Below, piece by piece: positions 52,963 to 61,815 of a stretch of 64,000 bases of DNA. The notes under the pieces were generated by a model. That model saw only the letters and a program-made list of their open reading frames with translations, made no database searches and was not told the origin of the DNA. This DNA comes from an uncultured Eubacterium sp. Its GTDB lineage: Bacteria; Bacillota; Clostridia; Lachnospirales; Lachnospiraceae. The stretch spans positions 65,512 to 129,511 of the forward strand of contig CAJTZX010000003.1 in the NCBI GenBank assembly GCA_910584345.1. The letters are read 5' to 3'. The first letter of the stretch is position 1, and each line of letters begins with the position of its first letter. The position numbers and the translations under genes were made by a program.

Positions 52963-55900
52963 TTATTTATAAAGTTCAACTAATCTCTCTAAGTGTGTAT
53001 AACGAGCTTTTGCTGCTTCTTCGGATTCTTTGAACAATTTTTCTGCACGATCCGGGAAAGATCTTGCAAGACGGCTGTAACGTGTCTCGTTGTTCAGGAA
53101 TTCTTGATATGTGCCGTCGCCTGGCTTAGACGCCAATGTAAATGGATTCTTTCCTTCTGCCTTTAATGCAGGATTGAAGGAGAACAGATTCCAGTATCCG
53201 GCAGCAACTGCTTTCTTCATTTCATCCTGACAATGGTTCATACCGCCTTTTACACCATGCAGCTCACATGGAGCATAGCCAATAATTAATGATGGGCCAT
53301 TGTAAGCTTCTGCTTCTGCAATAACTTTTACGGCGTGTGACATATTTGCACCAAGTGCGATCTGTGCTACGTATACATAACCATAGCTCATAGCGATTTC
53401 AGCAAGACTCTTCTTGCCTACGTCTTTACCTGCTGCTGCAAACTGGCATACTTCACCGATGTTGGAAGCTTTGGAAGCCTGACCGCCTGTATTAGAGTAC
53501 ATTTCTGTATCGAATACCATAACGTTTACATTTTCACCGGAAGCGAGCACATGATCTAATCCGCCAAAGCCGATATCATATGCCCATCCGTCACCGCCAA
53601 AGATCCAGATAGACTTCTTAGCAAGGTAGTCTTTCTTATCGATCGCTGCTGCCGCATCCGGACATCCGGCTGCTGCTGCTTTTTCAAGTTCTGCTACGAG
53701 CGCTTCTGTTGCAGGTGTATTTGCTTTTGTATCGTCTTTTGTTTCTATGAATTTCGCAAATGCATCTTTTAATGCTGCGTCTGCTTTGTCAGATTCCGCA
53801 CATTTCTTAGCGCTTGCAATTGCCTGGTCACGAAGTACCTGCTGGCCAATCTGCATACCAAGGCCATGCTCTGCATTATCCTCAAATAAGGAGTTTGCCC
53901 ATGCCGGTCCCTTCTTGGAATCTTTGTGTACTGTATATGGTGATGTAGCTGCAGGACCGCCCCAAATAGAAGAACATCCTGTTGCGTTAGAAATATACAT
54001 ATGCTCACCAAACAGCTGTGTAATCAATCTTGCGTATGAAGTCTCTGCACAGCCTGCACAAGAGCCAGAGAACTCAAGTAATGGCTGATTGAACTGAGAA
54101 CCTTTCACCGTATTATCCGCTGGCATACCTGGCTTTTTGCCTACATTAGCTACAAGATAATCAAATACTGGCTGCTCTGCTGCCTGAGATTCCTGTGGTA
54201 CCATTTCGATTGCACCAACCGGACAAACAGTAATACACTCGCCGCATCCCATACAGTCTAATGGGGATACGCTCATCGTATACTTATACTCACCAGCCTT
54301 TGGCTTCATATCAGCAAGTTTGATGTTATCTGGAGCTGCTTTTACTTCTTCGTCACTTAACATAAACGGACGAATGGTTGCATGAGAACATACAAATGCA
54401 CACTGGTTACACTGGATACATTTTTCAGCGCTCCATGTAGGAACTGTTACTGCCGTTCCACGTTTTTCATAAGCAGATGCGCCATGTTCAAACTGTCCGT
54501 CCGGATTACCCATAAATGCGGATACCGGAAGGCTGTCGCCATCCATAATAGAAATCGGCTCCATCAACTCTTTTACCATCTTCACTGTTTCTGGACGTCC
54601 TTTTAATTCAGCCGGAGCCGGATCTGGTTGTGGATTTGACCAGGAAGCAGGAATTTCTACTTTATGTACTGCGTCTACACCAGCGTCGATTGCTTTGTAG
54701 TTCATCTCTACAATCGCATCGCCTTTCTTTCCGTAAGACTTCTTAGCAGCCTGTTTCATAAAATCAACCGCATCATCAATCGGCATTACGTTTGCAAGCT
54801 TGAAGAATGCAGACTGTAAGATCGTGTTGGTACGTTTTCCCATACCGATTTCGATCGCTTTGTCAATTGCGTTAATGGTATATAACTGAATATTGTTGTC
54901 AGCAATGTATTTCTTTGCTTCTGCATTTAAATGATGCTCTAATTCTTCATCGGACCACTGGCAGTTAATCATAAATACGCCGCCCGGCTTTACATCCTGA
55001 ACCATCTTAAAGCCCTTGTTTACATATGCAGGATTATGACATGCTACAAAATCTGCCTGATTGATGTAATATGGGCTGCGAATTGGCTTGTCGCCGAAAC
55101 GCAGATGGGATATTGTTACACCACCTGTTTTTTTAGAGTCATACTGGAAGTATGCCTGGATAAACTTATCTGTATGGTCACCGATGATCTTTGTTGAGTT
55201 CTTGTTAGCGCCTACCGTACCGTCACCGCCAAGACCCCAGAATTTACATTCCACAGTGCCTTCTGCTGCTGTGATCGGAGCTGGTTTTACTTCCGGTAAG
55301 CTTAAATTGGTTACATCGTCTACAATACCTATTGTAAAACGAGGCTTTGGTGCGTCTTTCTCTAATTCTTTGTATACAGCGAATACAGAGGAAGGCGGCG
55401 TGTCTTTGGAACCTAAGCCGTAACGTCCGCCTGTCAATACGATCGTATCCAGTCCTGCTTCACGCAGTGTAGCTGCTACGTCTAAGTATAACGGATCGCC
55501 TAAGGAACCAGGTTCTTTTGTTCTGTCTAAAACAGCTACTTTCTTCACTGTCTTCGGAAGTACTTTTGTAAATGCTTCCGGAACCCATGGACGATATAAA
55601 CGTACTTTTACTAAGCCGACTTTTTCACCCTTAGCCATCAAATAATCAATAACTTCTTCTGCTACGTCATTGATAGAGCCCATTGCTACGATTACGCGTT
55701 CTGCGTCTTCTGCACCATAATAGTTAAACAGGTCGTAATTTGTGCCAAGCTTTTCATTAATCTTGGACATATATTTGGATACAACTGCAGGCAGCTCGTC
55801 GTATGCCTTGTTGCATGCCTCACGATGCTGGAAGAATACGTCTCCATTTTCGTGGGAACCACGCATAGCCGGATGTTCCGGATTCAGCGCATGTTCGCGG

Positions 55901-56508
55901 AATGCTTTCACTGCATCCATATTGCACATTTCTTTTAAGTCTGCGTAATCCCAGGTTTCGATCTTTTGAATCTCATGGGAAGTACGGAATCCGTCGAAGA
56001 AGTTTAAGAATGGAACTTTGCCTTCAATTGTTGCCAAATGCGCAACCGGGCTTAAATCCATAACTTCCTGCGGGTTTGTCTCACATAACATAGCGAAACC
56101 TGTCTGACGGCAAGCATATACATCACTATGATCGCCGAAAATATTCAAAGACTGTGTAGAAACCGTACGTGCAGATACATCAAATACGCATGGAAGCTGC
56201 TCGCCAGCAATTTTATACATATTCGGGATCATAAGCAGAAGACCCTGAGAAGCGGTAAATGTCGTTGTTAACGCACCTGCTGCAAGGGAGCCATGTACGG
56301 CGCCTGCTGCACCTGCTTCTGATTCCATTTCTACTACTTTAACCTGATTTCCGAAAATGTTGTCCTGTCCTGCTGCAGACCACTGGTCAACGGTGTCTGC
56401 CATTGGGCTGGATGGGGTGATCGGGTAAATAGCTGCGACTTCAGTATACGCATATGCTACATGAGCTGCAGCTGTATTACCGTCCATAGATTTTTTTGCT
56501 CTAGGCAT
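52963..56508 (-). CDS. nifJ: Pyruvate:ferredoxin (flavodoxin) oxidoreductase
   Basis: Converts pyruvate and CoA to acetyl-CoA, CO2 and reduced ferredoxin, the central step of clostridial fermentation. Single-chain form of 1181 residues with domains in the usual order: pyruvate-binding (AYAYTEVAAIYPITPSSPMA at the N-terminus), gamma domain (GLGGDGTVGANKNSTKII), a 2[4Fe-4S] ferredoxin domain (CIQCNQCAFVCSHA and CMGCGECITVCPVGAI), and the TPP domain with a proximal cluster (GSCAGCAETSYARL, IFGGDGWAYDIGFGGLDHVL, TEMYSNTGGQASK). AAGGAGG precedes the ATG. GC-richer and more codon-biased than its neighbours, as expected of a highly expressed gene. Confidence 0.98.
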   Translation of the reverse strand: MPRAKKSMDGNTAAAHVAYAYTEVAAIYPITPSSPMADTVDQWSAAGQDNIFGNQVKVVEMESEAGAAGAVHGSLAAGALTTTFTASQGLLLMIPNMYKIAGEQLPCVFDVSARTVSTQSLNIFGDHSDVYACRQTGFAMLCETNPQEVMDLSPVAHLATIEGKVPFLNFFDGFRTSHEIQKIETWDYADLKEMCNMDAVKAFREHALNPEHPAMRGSHENGDVFFQHREACNKAYDELPAVVSKYMSKINEKLGTNYDLFNYYGAEDAERVIVAMGSINDVAEEVIDYLMAKGEKVGLVKVRLYRPWVPEAFTKVLPKTVKKVAVLDRTKEPGSLGDPLYLDVAATLREAGLDTIVLTGGRYGLGSKDTPPSSVFAVYKELEKDAPKPRFTIGIVDDVTNLSLPEVKPAPITAAEGTVECKFWGLGGDGTVGANKNSTKIIGDHTDKFIQAYFQYDSKKTGGVTISHLRFGDKPIRSPYYINQADFVACHNPAYVNKGFKMVQDVKPGGVFMINCQWSDEELEHHLNAEAKKYIADNNIQLYTINAIDKAIEIGMGKRTNTILQSAFFKLANVMPIDDAVDFMKQAAKKSYGKKGDAIVEMNYKAIDAGVDAVHKVEIPASWSNPQPDPAPAELKGRPETVKMVKELMEPISIMDGDSLPVSAFMGNPDGQFEHGASAYEKRGTAVTVPTWSAEKCIQCNQCAFVCSHATIRPFMLSDEEVKAAPDNIKLADMKPKAGEYKYTMSVSPLDCMGCGECITVCPVGAIEMVPQESQAAEQPVFDYLVANVGKKPGMPADNTVKGSQFNQPLLEFSGSCAGCAETSYARLITQLFGEHMYISNATGCSSIWGGPAATSPYTVHKDSKKGPAWANSLFEDNAEHGLGMQIGQQVLRDQAIASAKKCAESDKADAALKDAFAKFIETKDDTKANTPATEALVAELEKAAAAGCPDAAAAIDKKDYLAKKSIWIFGGDGWAYDIGFGGLDHVLASGENVNVMVFDTEMYSNTGGQASKASNIGEVCQFAAAGKDVGKKSLAEIAMSYGYVYVAQIALGANMSHAVKVIAEAEAYNGPSLIIGYAPCELHGVKGGMNHCQDEMKKAVAAGYWNLFSFNPALKAEGKNPFTLASKPGDGTYQEFLNNETRYSRLARSFPDRAEKLFKESEEAAKARYTHLERLVELYK

Positions 56509-56555
56509 TATTATGATCCTCCTTCTTTATTTGTCGCATAACGACTTATGTTACA

Positions 56556-56584
56556 ATTTTATCATTTAATTTGTCGATTGTAAA
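56556..56584 (-). promoter_or_regulatory. Promoter of the pyruvate:ferredoxin oxidoreductase gene
   Basis: TTTACA (56579-56584) and TAAAAT (56556-56561) with a 17-base spacer on the minus strand, about 45 bases before the start codon. Confidence 0.6.
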
Positions 56585-56845
56585 GATTGTTAGTTGTATA
56601 AATCGGAGTGCAATTTACTTTTTTTTGGAAAAACCGCCGTCAGTCTGCACAAAATCCGTCTTTTTGCTAAAAACAGGCTATGAAAACTGCTGATTTTGAA
56701 CAGCGTAAGCATGAGTAAAACGATTTTCATGGACAGCCTTCCTAAAATCTATCTTATGCCAGGGATATCACTGGTATGCCAAAAAACTATAACAGTTCCA
56801 TGGGTTATCGGAGCAGTTGCAAAAAACAAAATAGATGTTTTCTGA

Positions 56846-56870
56846 TATTTCTATTTCTATTTCTATTTTT
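56846..56870. repeat. Hexanucleotide repeat upstream of the ABC-F gene
   Basis: About four units of TTTCTA (ATTTCTATTTCTATTTCTAT and a degenerate end). It lies just upstream of the ABC-F promoter, where slippage could alter promoter geometry. The remainder of the 480-base gap 56509-56988 holds the two promoters and no gene. Confidence 0.6.
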
Positions 56871-56872
56871 CC

Positions 56873-56900
56873 TTGAAATTACATCCATTTTATGTATAAT
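56873..56900 (+). promoter_or_regulatory. Promoter of the ABC-F gene
   Basis: TTGAAA (56873-56878) and consensus TATAAT (56895-56900) with a 16-base spacer, leaving a leader of about 80 bases. Confidence 0.6.
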
Positions 56901-56988
56901 AATAAAAGCGGCTGAAAATTTGAATCTATCGAAGATGAAACAGATAGCAAACCAAGAATAAAAATACTGAAAAAATGAGGGTTTTAAT

Positions 56989-58629
56989 ATGATTAGTGCA
57001 AATAATGTTACATTAAGAGTAGGGAAAAAAGCCTTATTTGAAGATGTCAATATCAAATTTACCGAAGGAAACTGCTATGGCCTGATCGGGGCCAACGGCG
57101 CCGGAAAATCTACCTTTTTAAAGATTTTATCTGGAGAACTGGAACCAACAAACGGCAGTATTGCCATTACGGCCGGACAACGTCTGTCTTTTTTAAAGCA
57201 GGATCATTTCCGGTACGACGAATTTACCGTACTGGATACTGTTATCATGGGAAATCAACGGCTTTACGACATTATGAAAGAAAAAGATGCTATTTATGCA
57301 AAAGAAGATTTTACAGACGAAGATGGTATCCGTGCCAGCGAACTGGAAGCCGAATTTGCGGAAATGGACGGATGGAATGCCGAATCCGATGCCGCTACAC
57401 TGTTAAACGGACTTGGCATTGCCACAGAAGAGCATTCCGGTATGATGCAAACGCTTCCCGGTTCTTTAAAAGTGAAAGTACTGCTGGCGCAGGCTTTGTT
57501 TGGCAATCCAGATATTTTACTGCTGGATGAGCCGACCAACCACTTAGATTTAGACGCGATTGCATGGCTGGAGGAATTTTTGATAAACTTTGAAAATACA
57601 GTCATTGTCGTATCTCATGACCGCTATTTCCTGAACAAAGTCTGTACACATACAGCAGATATTGACTATGGCAAAATCCAGCTGTATGCCGGCAACTATG
57701 ATTTCTGGTATGAATCCAGCCAGCTTTTAATCAAGCAGATGAAAGAAGCAAATAAGAAAAAAGAAGAAAAAATCAAAGAACTTCAGGAATTTATATCCCG
57801 CTTCTCCGCAAACGCTTCTAAATCCAAGCAGGCAACCTCCCGAAAACGCGCACTGGAAAAAATACAGCTGGACGAAATTAAACCTTCCAGCCGGAAATAT
57901 CCATATATTGATTTTCGTCCAAACAGGGAAATTGGAAATGAAGTATTAACGGTAGAAGATATCAGCAAGACGATCGACGGTGAAAAAATACTGGACCATG
58001 TCTCATTTGTCATGGGGCACGACGACAAAATCGCGTTTGTCGGCAGCAATGAACTTGCAAAATCCACACTGTTTAAAATTCTAGCCGGAGAAATGGAACC
58101 GGATGAAGGCAGCTATAAATGGGGCGTAACGACAAGCCAGTCTTATTTTCCAAAAGATAATACAGAAATCTTTGACACCGATTTGTCCATTACCGAATGG
58201 CTGACACAATTTTCCGAAATTAAAGACGCTACTTATGTACGCGGTTTTCTGGGGCGGATGCTGTTCGCAGGTGAAGACGGTGTAAAGAAAATGAAGGTGT
58301 TATCCGGCGGTGAGAAAGTACGTGTACTGCTCTCCCGTATGATGATCGAAGGATCCAATGTGCTGATTTTTGATGAGCCTACGGATCATCTGGATATGGA
58401 AGCGATTACAGCACTGAATAACGGAATGATGAAGTTTCCCGGCACCATTTTATTTGCCTGCCGTGACCATCAGGTCGTACAGACAACAGCAAACCGAATT
58501 ATTGAATTTTTACCGGACGGAACAATTGTAGATAAAGTTACGACATACGATGAATATCTGGAAAGTGATGAAATGGCAAGAAAACGTCAGGTATATTCTA
58601 TGTCCGAAAGTGATGCAGCAGATAATTAA
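56989..58629 (+). CDS. ABC-F family ATPase (YkpA/YbiT-like)
   Basis: Soluble protein with two ABC ATPase domains and no membrane part; ABC-F proteins act on the ribosome in translation or antibiotic protection. First domain: Walker A GANGAGKSTFLK, Walker B ILLLDEPTNHLDLDA, but a degenerate signature (LPGSLKVKVLLAQ instead of LSGG). Second domain: degenerate Walker A (GSNELAKSTLFK), intact signature LSGGEKVRVLLSRM and Walker B VLIFDEPTDHLDMEA. A charged linker (KKKEEKIKELQEFISRFSA, about residues 240-320) joins them. These features fit the YkpA/YbiT branch, not the resistance branches. GAGGG lies near the ATG. Confidence 0.92.
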   Translation: MISANNVTLRVGKKALFEDVNIKFTEGNCYGLIGANGAGKSTFLKILSGELEPTNGSIAITAGQRLSFLKQDHFRYDEFTVLDTVIMGNQRLYDIMKEKDAIYAKEDFTDEDGIRASELEAEFAEMDGWNAESDAATLLNGLGIATEEHSGMMQTLPGSLKVKVLLAQALFGNPDILLLDEPTNHLDLDAIAWLEEFLINFENTVIVVSHDRYFLNKVCTHTADIDYGKIQLYAGNYDFWYESSQLLIKQMKEANKKKEEKIKELQEFISRFSANASKSKQATSRKRALEKIQLDEIKPSSRKYPYIDFRPNREIGNEVLTVEDISKTIDGEKILDHVSFVMGHDDKIAFVGSNELAKSTLFKILAGEMEPDEGSYKWGVTTSQSYFPKDNTEIFDTDLSITEWLTQFSEIKDATYVRGFLGRMLFAGEDGVKKMKVLSGGEKVRVLLSRMMIEGSNVLIFDEPTDHLDMEAITALNNGMMKFPGTILFACRDHQVVQTTANRIIEFLPDGTIVDKVTTYDEYLESDEMARKRQVYSMSESDAADN

Positions 58630-58681
58630 ATACATTCATATCCTGCATACTTATATTGAATGTCAGCGAGACTATACACAC

Positions 58682-58783
58682 ATACCAGGCGGCGCCTGAT
58701 TCTTCTGACGAAATGCCATAACCGTTCAGTTAACTCATGGAACGGTTACGAAATGCCAGCAAAATCAGGCGCCACCTGGGTAT
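58682..58783. repeat. Composite palindromic element between convergent genes
   Basis: Outer arms ATACCAGGCGGCGCCTGATT (58682-58701) and its near-complement (58763-58783) form a 20-bp stem with one bulge. Inside is a second stem TAACCGTTC / GAACGGTTA (58719-58727, 58740-58748). An 11-base direct repeat ACGAAATGCCA flanks the inner stem at 58708-58718 and 58748-58758. More elaborate than a simple terminator, although it sits where a bidirectional one would be expected. Confidence 0.7.
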
Positions 58784-58835
58784 CTGTAAACAAGCACTCT
58801 TCTCTTATTTTATTATCTTATTTTACTTATTTTAT

Positions 58836-60758
58836 TTACTTTGCCTGCAGCGTCCGCATAGAATTAATAATCGCTATCACCGACACTCCTACATCCGCAA
58901 ATACTGCTTCCCACATATTGGCAGCTCCAAACGCACCAAGAATCAATACAAGCGCCTTAATCCCAAGTGCAAAAACAATATTCTGCTTTACAATACGCAT
59001 CGTTTTTCTGGAAATGCGTACAATCGAAGCAATTTTTCTAATATCATCATCCATAATTACAATGTCCGCAGCTTCGATCGCTGCATCTGATCCCATACTG
59101 CCCATTGCAATCCCAAGGTCGGCTCTTGTCAGCACCGGAGCATCATTGATTCCATCACCGACAAATGCTAACCGTTCTTTTTCCGGCTGATTTTTTAATA
59201 AACTTTCTACACAACTGACTTTATCTGCCGGTAAAAGCTCTGCATGTATTTCATCAATATCAAGCTCTTGCGCTGTATACTGGGCCGCTTTTAAACGGTC
59301 TCCGGTTAGCATGACACTCTTTTTGACTCCAATCCGCTTCATGTCAGCAAGCGCTTCTTTTGCACCATCTTTCAGAGAATCAGAAATGACAACTGCACCG
59401 AGAAAACGTCCTTCCTCTGCCACATACACAATCGTTCCTGCGCAGTCACACGGAACATAAGATATATGCTCTGCCTGCATCAGCTTTTCATTGCCAAGAA
59501 GAACCTCCCTGCCATCGACCTGAATCCGAATGCCGTGTCCGGCAATTTCTTCAGCTTCTGACACCCGGTCCATATCCATTGTTTTTCCATAAGCTTCCTT
59601 TAGGGAAGATGCAATCGGATGATTCGAATATCCTTCTCCAAGAGCAGCAATTTCCAGCAGTCTTTCTTTCTCTGTTTCCAGGTCAAACGTTATTGTACGG
59701 TCATCTAAATCCACCTCTGACTCTGATTGTACTTGCTGAGGCAGTAGTTTCGTAACTTTAAATTCTCCTTTTGTCAAAGTTCCGGTTTTATCAAAAACGA
59801 TCGTACTCATTTCTGCAACTGCTTCCAGATAATTACTGCCTTTTACAAGCACACCGATGCGTGATGCTGCGCCAATCCCTCCGAAAAATCCAAGCGGCAC
59901 AGAAATCACCAATGCACATGGACAGGAAATTACAAGGAAAATACAGGCTCTTTGTACCCATTCTGTCCATTCGCCCCCAAAAATAAGCGGCGGAACAACT
60001 GCCAGCGCTGCTGCAGCTATTGTCACTACAGGCGTATAATATTTTGCAAAACGGGTAATAAAATTTTCCACTTTTGCTTTTTTACTAGAAGCGTTTTCCA
60101 CAAGCTCTAAAATCTTAGCCACTGTGCAGTCATCAAATTCTTTTGTCACCTGCACCTTTAACGTACCGCTGCCATTGACACATCCGCTAATCATCTCATC
60201 TCCCACCGATGCCCTGCGAGGCACAGATTCGCCTGTCAAAGCTGCTGTATCAATCAAAGATTCCCCTTCGATAACAATCCCATCTAATGGAATCCGTTCT
60301 CCCGGCTTAATTACAATAATGCTGCCAATCTCCACATCATCTGGATCAACCCTTTCCAGCTGACCATCTCGTTCAACATTTGCATACTCTGGACAGATAT
60401 CCATCATATCTGCAATTGACTGCCGAGATTTGCCGACCGCATAGCTTTGAAATAGTTCGCCTACCTGATAAAACAGCATAACAGCAACCGCTTCTGAATA
60501 TTCCTGTACACCAAAGGCGCCAAAAGTAGCAATCATCATTAAAAAATTCTCATCAAATACCTGCCCGTGACTGATATTGCGAAATGCCTTCCAAACAATA
60601 TCATAACCAATTACAAGATACACAGCTGCATATACTGTAAACTGTAGTGGAACAGACATCTGTTCCAGCTTTCCCATATGTTCACACACAAACAGTACTG
60701 CAAATGCTAAAAATGCGAGAATAATGCGGTAAAGCATCTTTTTTTGTTTATTTGTCAT
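58836..60758 (-). CDS. cadA: Heavy-metal-translocating P-type ATPase (P1B; Cd/Zn/Pb-type)
   Basis: Metal efflux pump. The membrane metal site CPC is in VISCPCALVISVP; the phosphorylated Asp in VFDKTGTLTKGE; the phosphatase motif TGES in AALTGESVPRRA; the hinge VGDGINDAPVL. A P1B His-Pro is in GYSNHPIASSLK. The protein starts at the first membrane helix and has no N-terminal HMA domain; a separate HMA protein is encoded just upstream. GGGAG precedes the ATG. The CPC motif plus the ArsR-type partner suggest Zn2+/Cd2+/Pb2+; this is inferred. Confidence 0.94.
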   Translation of the reverse strand: MTNKQKKMLYRIILAFLAFAVLFVCEHMGKLEQMSVPLQFTVYAAVYLVIGYDIVWKAFRNISHGQVFDENFLMMIATFGAFGVQEYSEAVAVMLFYQVGELFQSYAVGKSRQSIADMMDICPEYANVERDGQLERVDPDDVEIGSIIVIKPGERIPLDGIVIEGESLIDTAALTGESVPRRASVGDEMISGCVNGSGTLKVQVTKEFDDCTVAKILELVENASSKKAKVENFITRFAKYYTPVVTIAAAALAVVPPLIFGGEWTEWVQRACIFLVISCPCALVISVPLGFFGGIGAASRIGVLVKGSNYLEAVAEMSTIVFDKTGTLTKGEFKVTKLLPQQVQSESEVDLDDRTITFDLETEKERLLEIAALGEGYSNHPIASSLKEAYGKTMDMDRVSEAEEIAGHGIRIQVDGREVLLGNEKLMQAEHISYVPCDCAGTIVYVAEEGRFLGAVVISDSLKDGAKEALADMKRIGVKKSVMLTGDRLKAAQYTAQELDIDEIHAELLPADKVSCVESLLKNQPEKERLAFVGDGINDAPVLTRADLGIAMGSMGSDAAIEAADIVIMDDDIRKIASIVRISRKTMRIVKQNIVFALGIKALVLILGAFGAANMWEAVFADVGVSVIAIINSMRTLQAK

Positions 60759-60805
60759 AAAAAAACTCCCTGCCTGTGAATTTCTGTCAGATTTTATTTC
60801 TGTAT

Positions 60806-61024
60806 CTACATCAAAATCTTACAGTCCGGCTCTACTTTTGCACATACATCCACAACCTGTTTCATAATACTGTCAAACTGTGCATCTTCTGCATCGATTG
60901 TCATTTTCTGTGTCATAAAGCTAACGGACGCGTCATGAACGCCCGGCAGTTTTTTAATTGCATCTTCCATCTTTGCAGCACAGTTTGCACAATCCAAATC
61001 TTGTAATTTAAATTTCTTTTTCAT
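60806..61024 (-). CDS. HMA-domain metal chaperone
   Basis: A free-standing HMA domain of about 72 residues: KLQDLDCANCAAKMEDAIKK with the CxxC metal ligands, then GVHDASVSFMTQKMTIDAED. The motif DLDCANC is like the HMA of Cd/Zn pumps rather than the GMTCxxC of copper chaperones. The ATG at 61024 is better spaced from AGGA than the one at 61030. It probably delivers metal to the downstream P-type ATPase, which lacks this domain. Confidence 0.9.
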   Translation of the reverse strand: MKKKFKLQDLDCANCAAKMEDAIKKLPGVHDASVSFMTQKMTIDAEDAQFDSIMKQVVDVCAKVEPDCKILM

Positions 61025-61205
61025 ATTCATTTTTCCTTTCTTACTTACATGTTTAATTCGTTATAGTTTCCATATCATCTTTTTTCGGTTTCTAAATGTT
61101 TATTTTGAATGTTCCGGGTTTCGATCTCTTATTTTTAGAATTTACTTTTTTAATTTATAATTTCTAAATGATTTTATTCCCGAAATTTCTTTCCATATAC
61201 TATTT

Positions 61206-61565
61206 TTATTCTTCGATATGCTCCCTCCCCTGATCGATAATTGTGCGTACATGACTGTCTGCCAGTGAATAAAATACAGACTTTCCTTCCCGCCTGCTTT
61301 TTACAAGCTTTGAATTTTTCAGTATTTTCAGCTGATGAGAAATAGCCGACTGTGTCATATGCAGCGCTTCCGCAAGATCACAGACACACACCTCCGCCTC
61401 AAATAATACAAAAAGAATCCGTATTCTGGTAGAATCGCCAAATACTTTAAACAACTCCGCCAAATCATACAACTCCTCTTCGGGCGGCATTTGCTTGTTT
61501 ACAATTTCAAGCAATTCCTCATGTATTTCTGTCAGTTCACAACATTCTGATTCTTTTTCCTGCAA
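61206..61565 (-). CDS. ArsR/SmtB-family metal-responsive repressor (CadC/CzrA-like)
   Basis: Winged-helix repressor released by metal. The recognition helix TQSAISHQLKILKNSKLVKS and the metal-site motif EVCVCDLAEAL (ELCVCD box of CadC) are visible, with further possible ligands in the N-terminal ECCE and C-terminal DSHVRTIIDQGREH (the alpha-5 site). The start is a TTG with AAGGAGG eight bases upstream. A 9-2-9 palindrome lies between the promoter and the gene. Expected to repress itself and the downstream HMA and P-type ATPase genes. Confidence 0.93.
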   Translation of the reverse strand: MQEKESECCELTEIHEELLEIVNKQMPPEEELYDLAELFKVFGDSTRIRILFVLFEAEVCVCDLAEALHMTQSAISHQLKILKNSKLVKSRREGKSVFYSLADSHVRTIIDQGREHIEE

Positions 61566-61642
61566 ATAATACTCCTCCTTTCTCGATATTTACGAAGCTC
61601 TACTATCATATGCAAGTATTTCTTTGTTTTAAATGCATTTTC

Positions 61643-61662
61643 ATATGAGCATTTGTTCATAT
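61643..61662. promoter_or_regulatory. ArsR/SmtB-type operator
   Basis: ATATGAGCA, two bases, TGTTCATAT: an imperfect palindrome with one mismatch, matching the 12-2-12 type bound by CadC/SmtB/ArsR proteins. It begins just downstream of the -10 box, covering the start of transcription. Confidence 0.8.
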
Positions 61663-61666
61663 GTAT

Positions 61667-61695
61667 ATCATATACCTATGAAAAGAAAATGTCAA
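61667..61695 (-). promoter_or_regulatory. Promoter of the metal-resistance operon
   Basis: Consensus -35 TTGACA (61690-61695) and -10 TATGAT (61667-61672), 17 bases apart on the minus strand. Adjacent to the palindromic operator. Confidence 0.8.
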
Positions 61696-61767
61696 GAGAA
61701 ATACAGTTAAAAGTAAATGAAAATAAACTGTTAATATTGAAATAAACAAAAATCATTAAGTGCAACA

Positions 61768-61805
61768 AAAAAACAGGCTGGAAACTATTTCCAGTCTGTT
61801 TTTTG
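61768..61805. terminator. Terminator of the hydrogenase-like sensor gene
   Basis: AACAGGCTGGAAA / TTTCCAGTCTGTT 13-bp stem with one wobble pair and a 3-base loop, with A and T runs on the two sides, so it works in both directions. It lies immediately after the stop of the gene at 61816. Confidence 0.9.
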
Positions 61806-61815
61806 TATCATTCAA

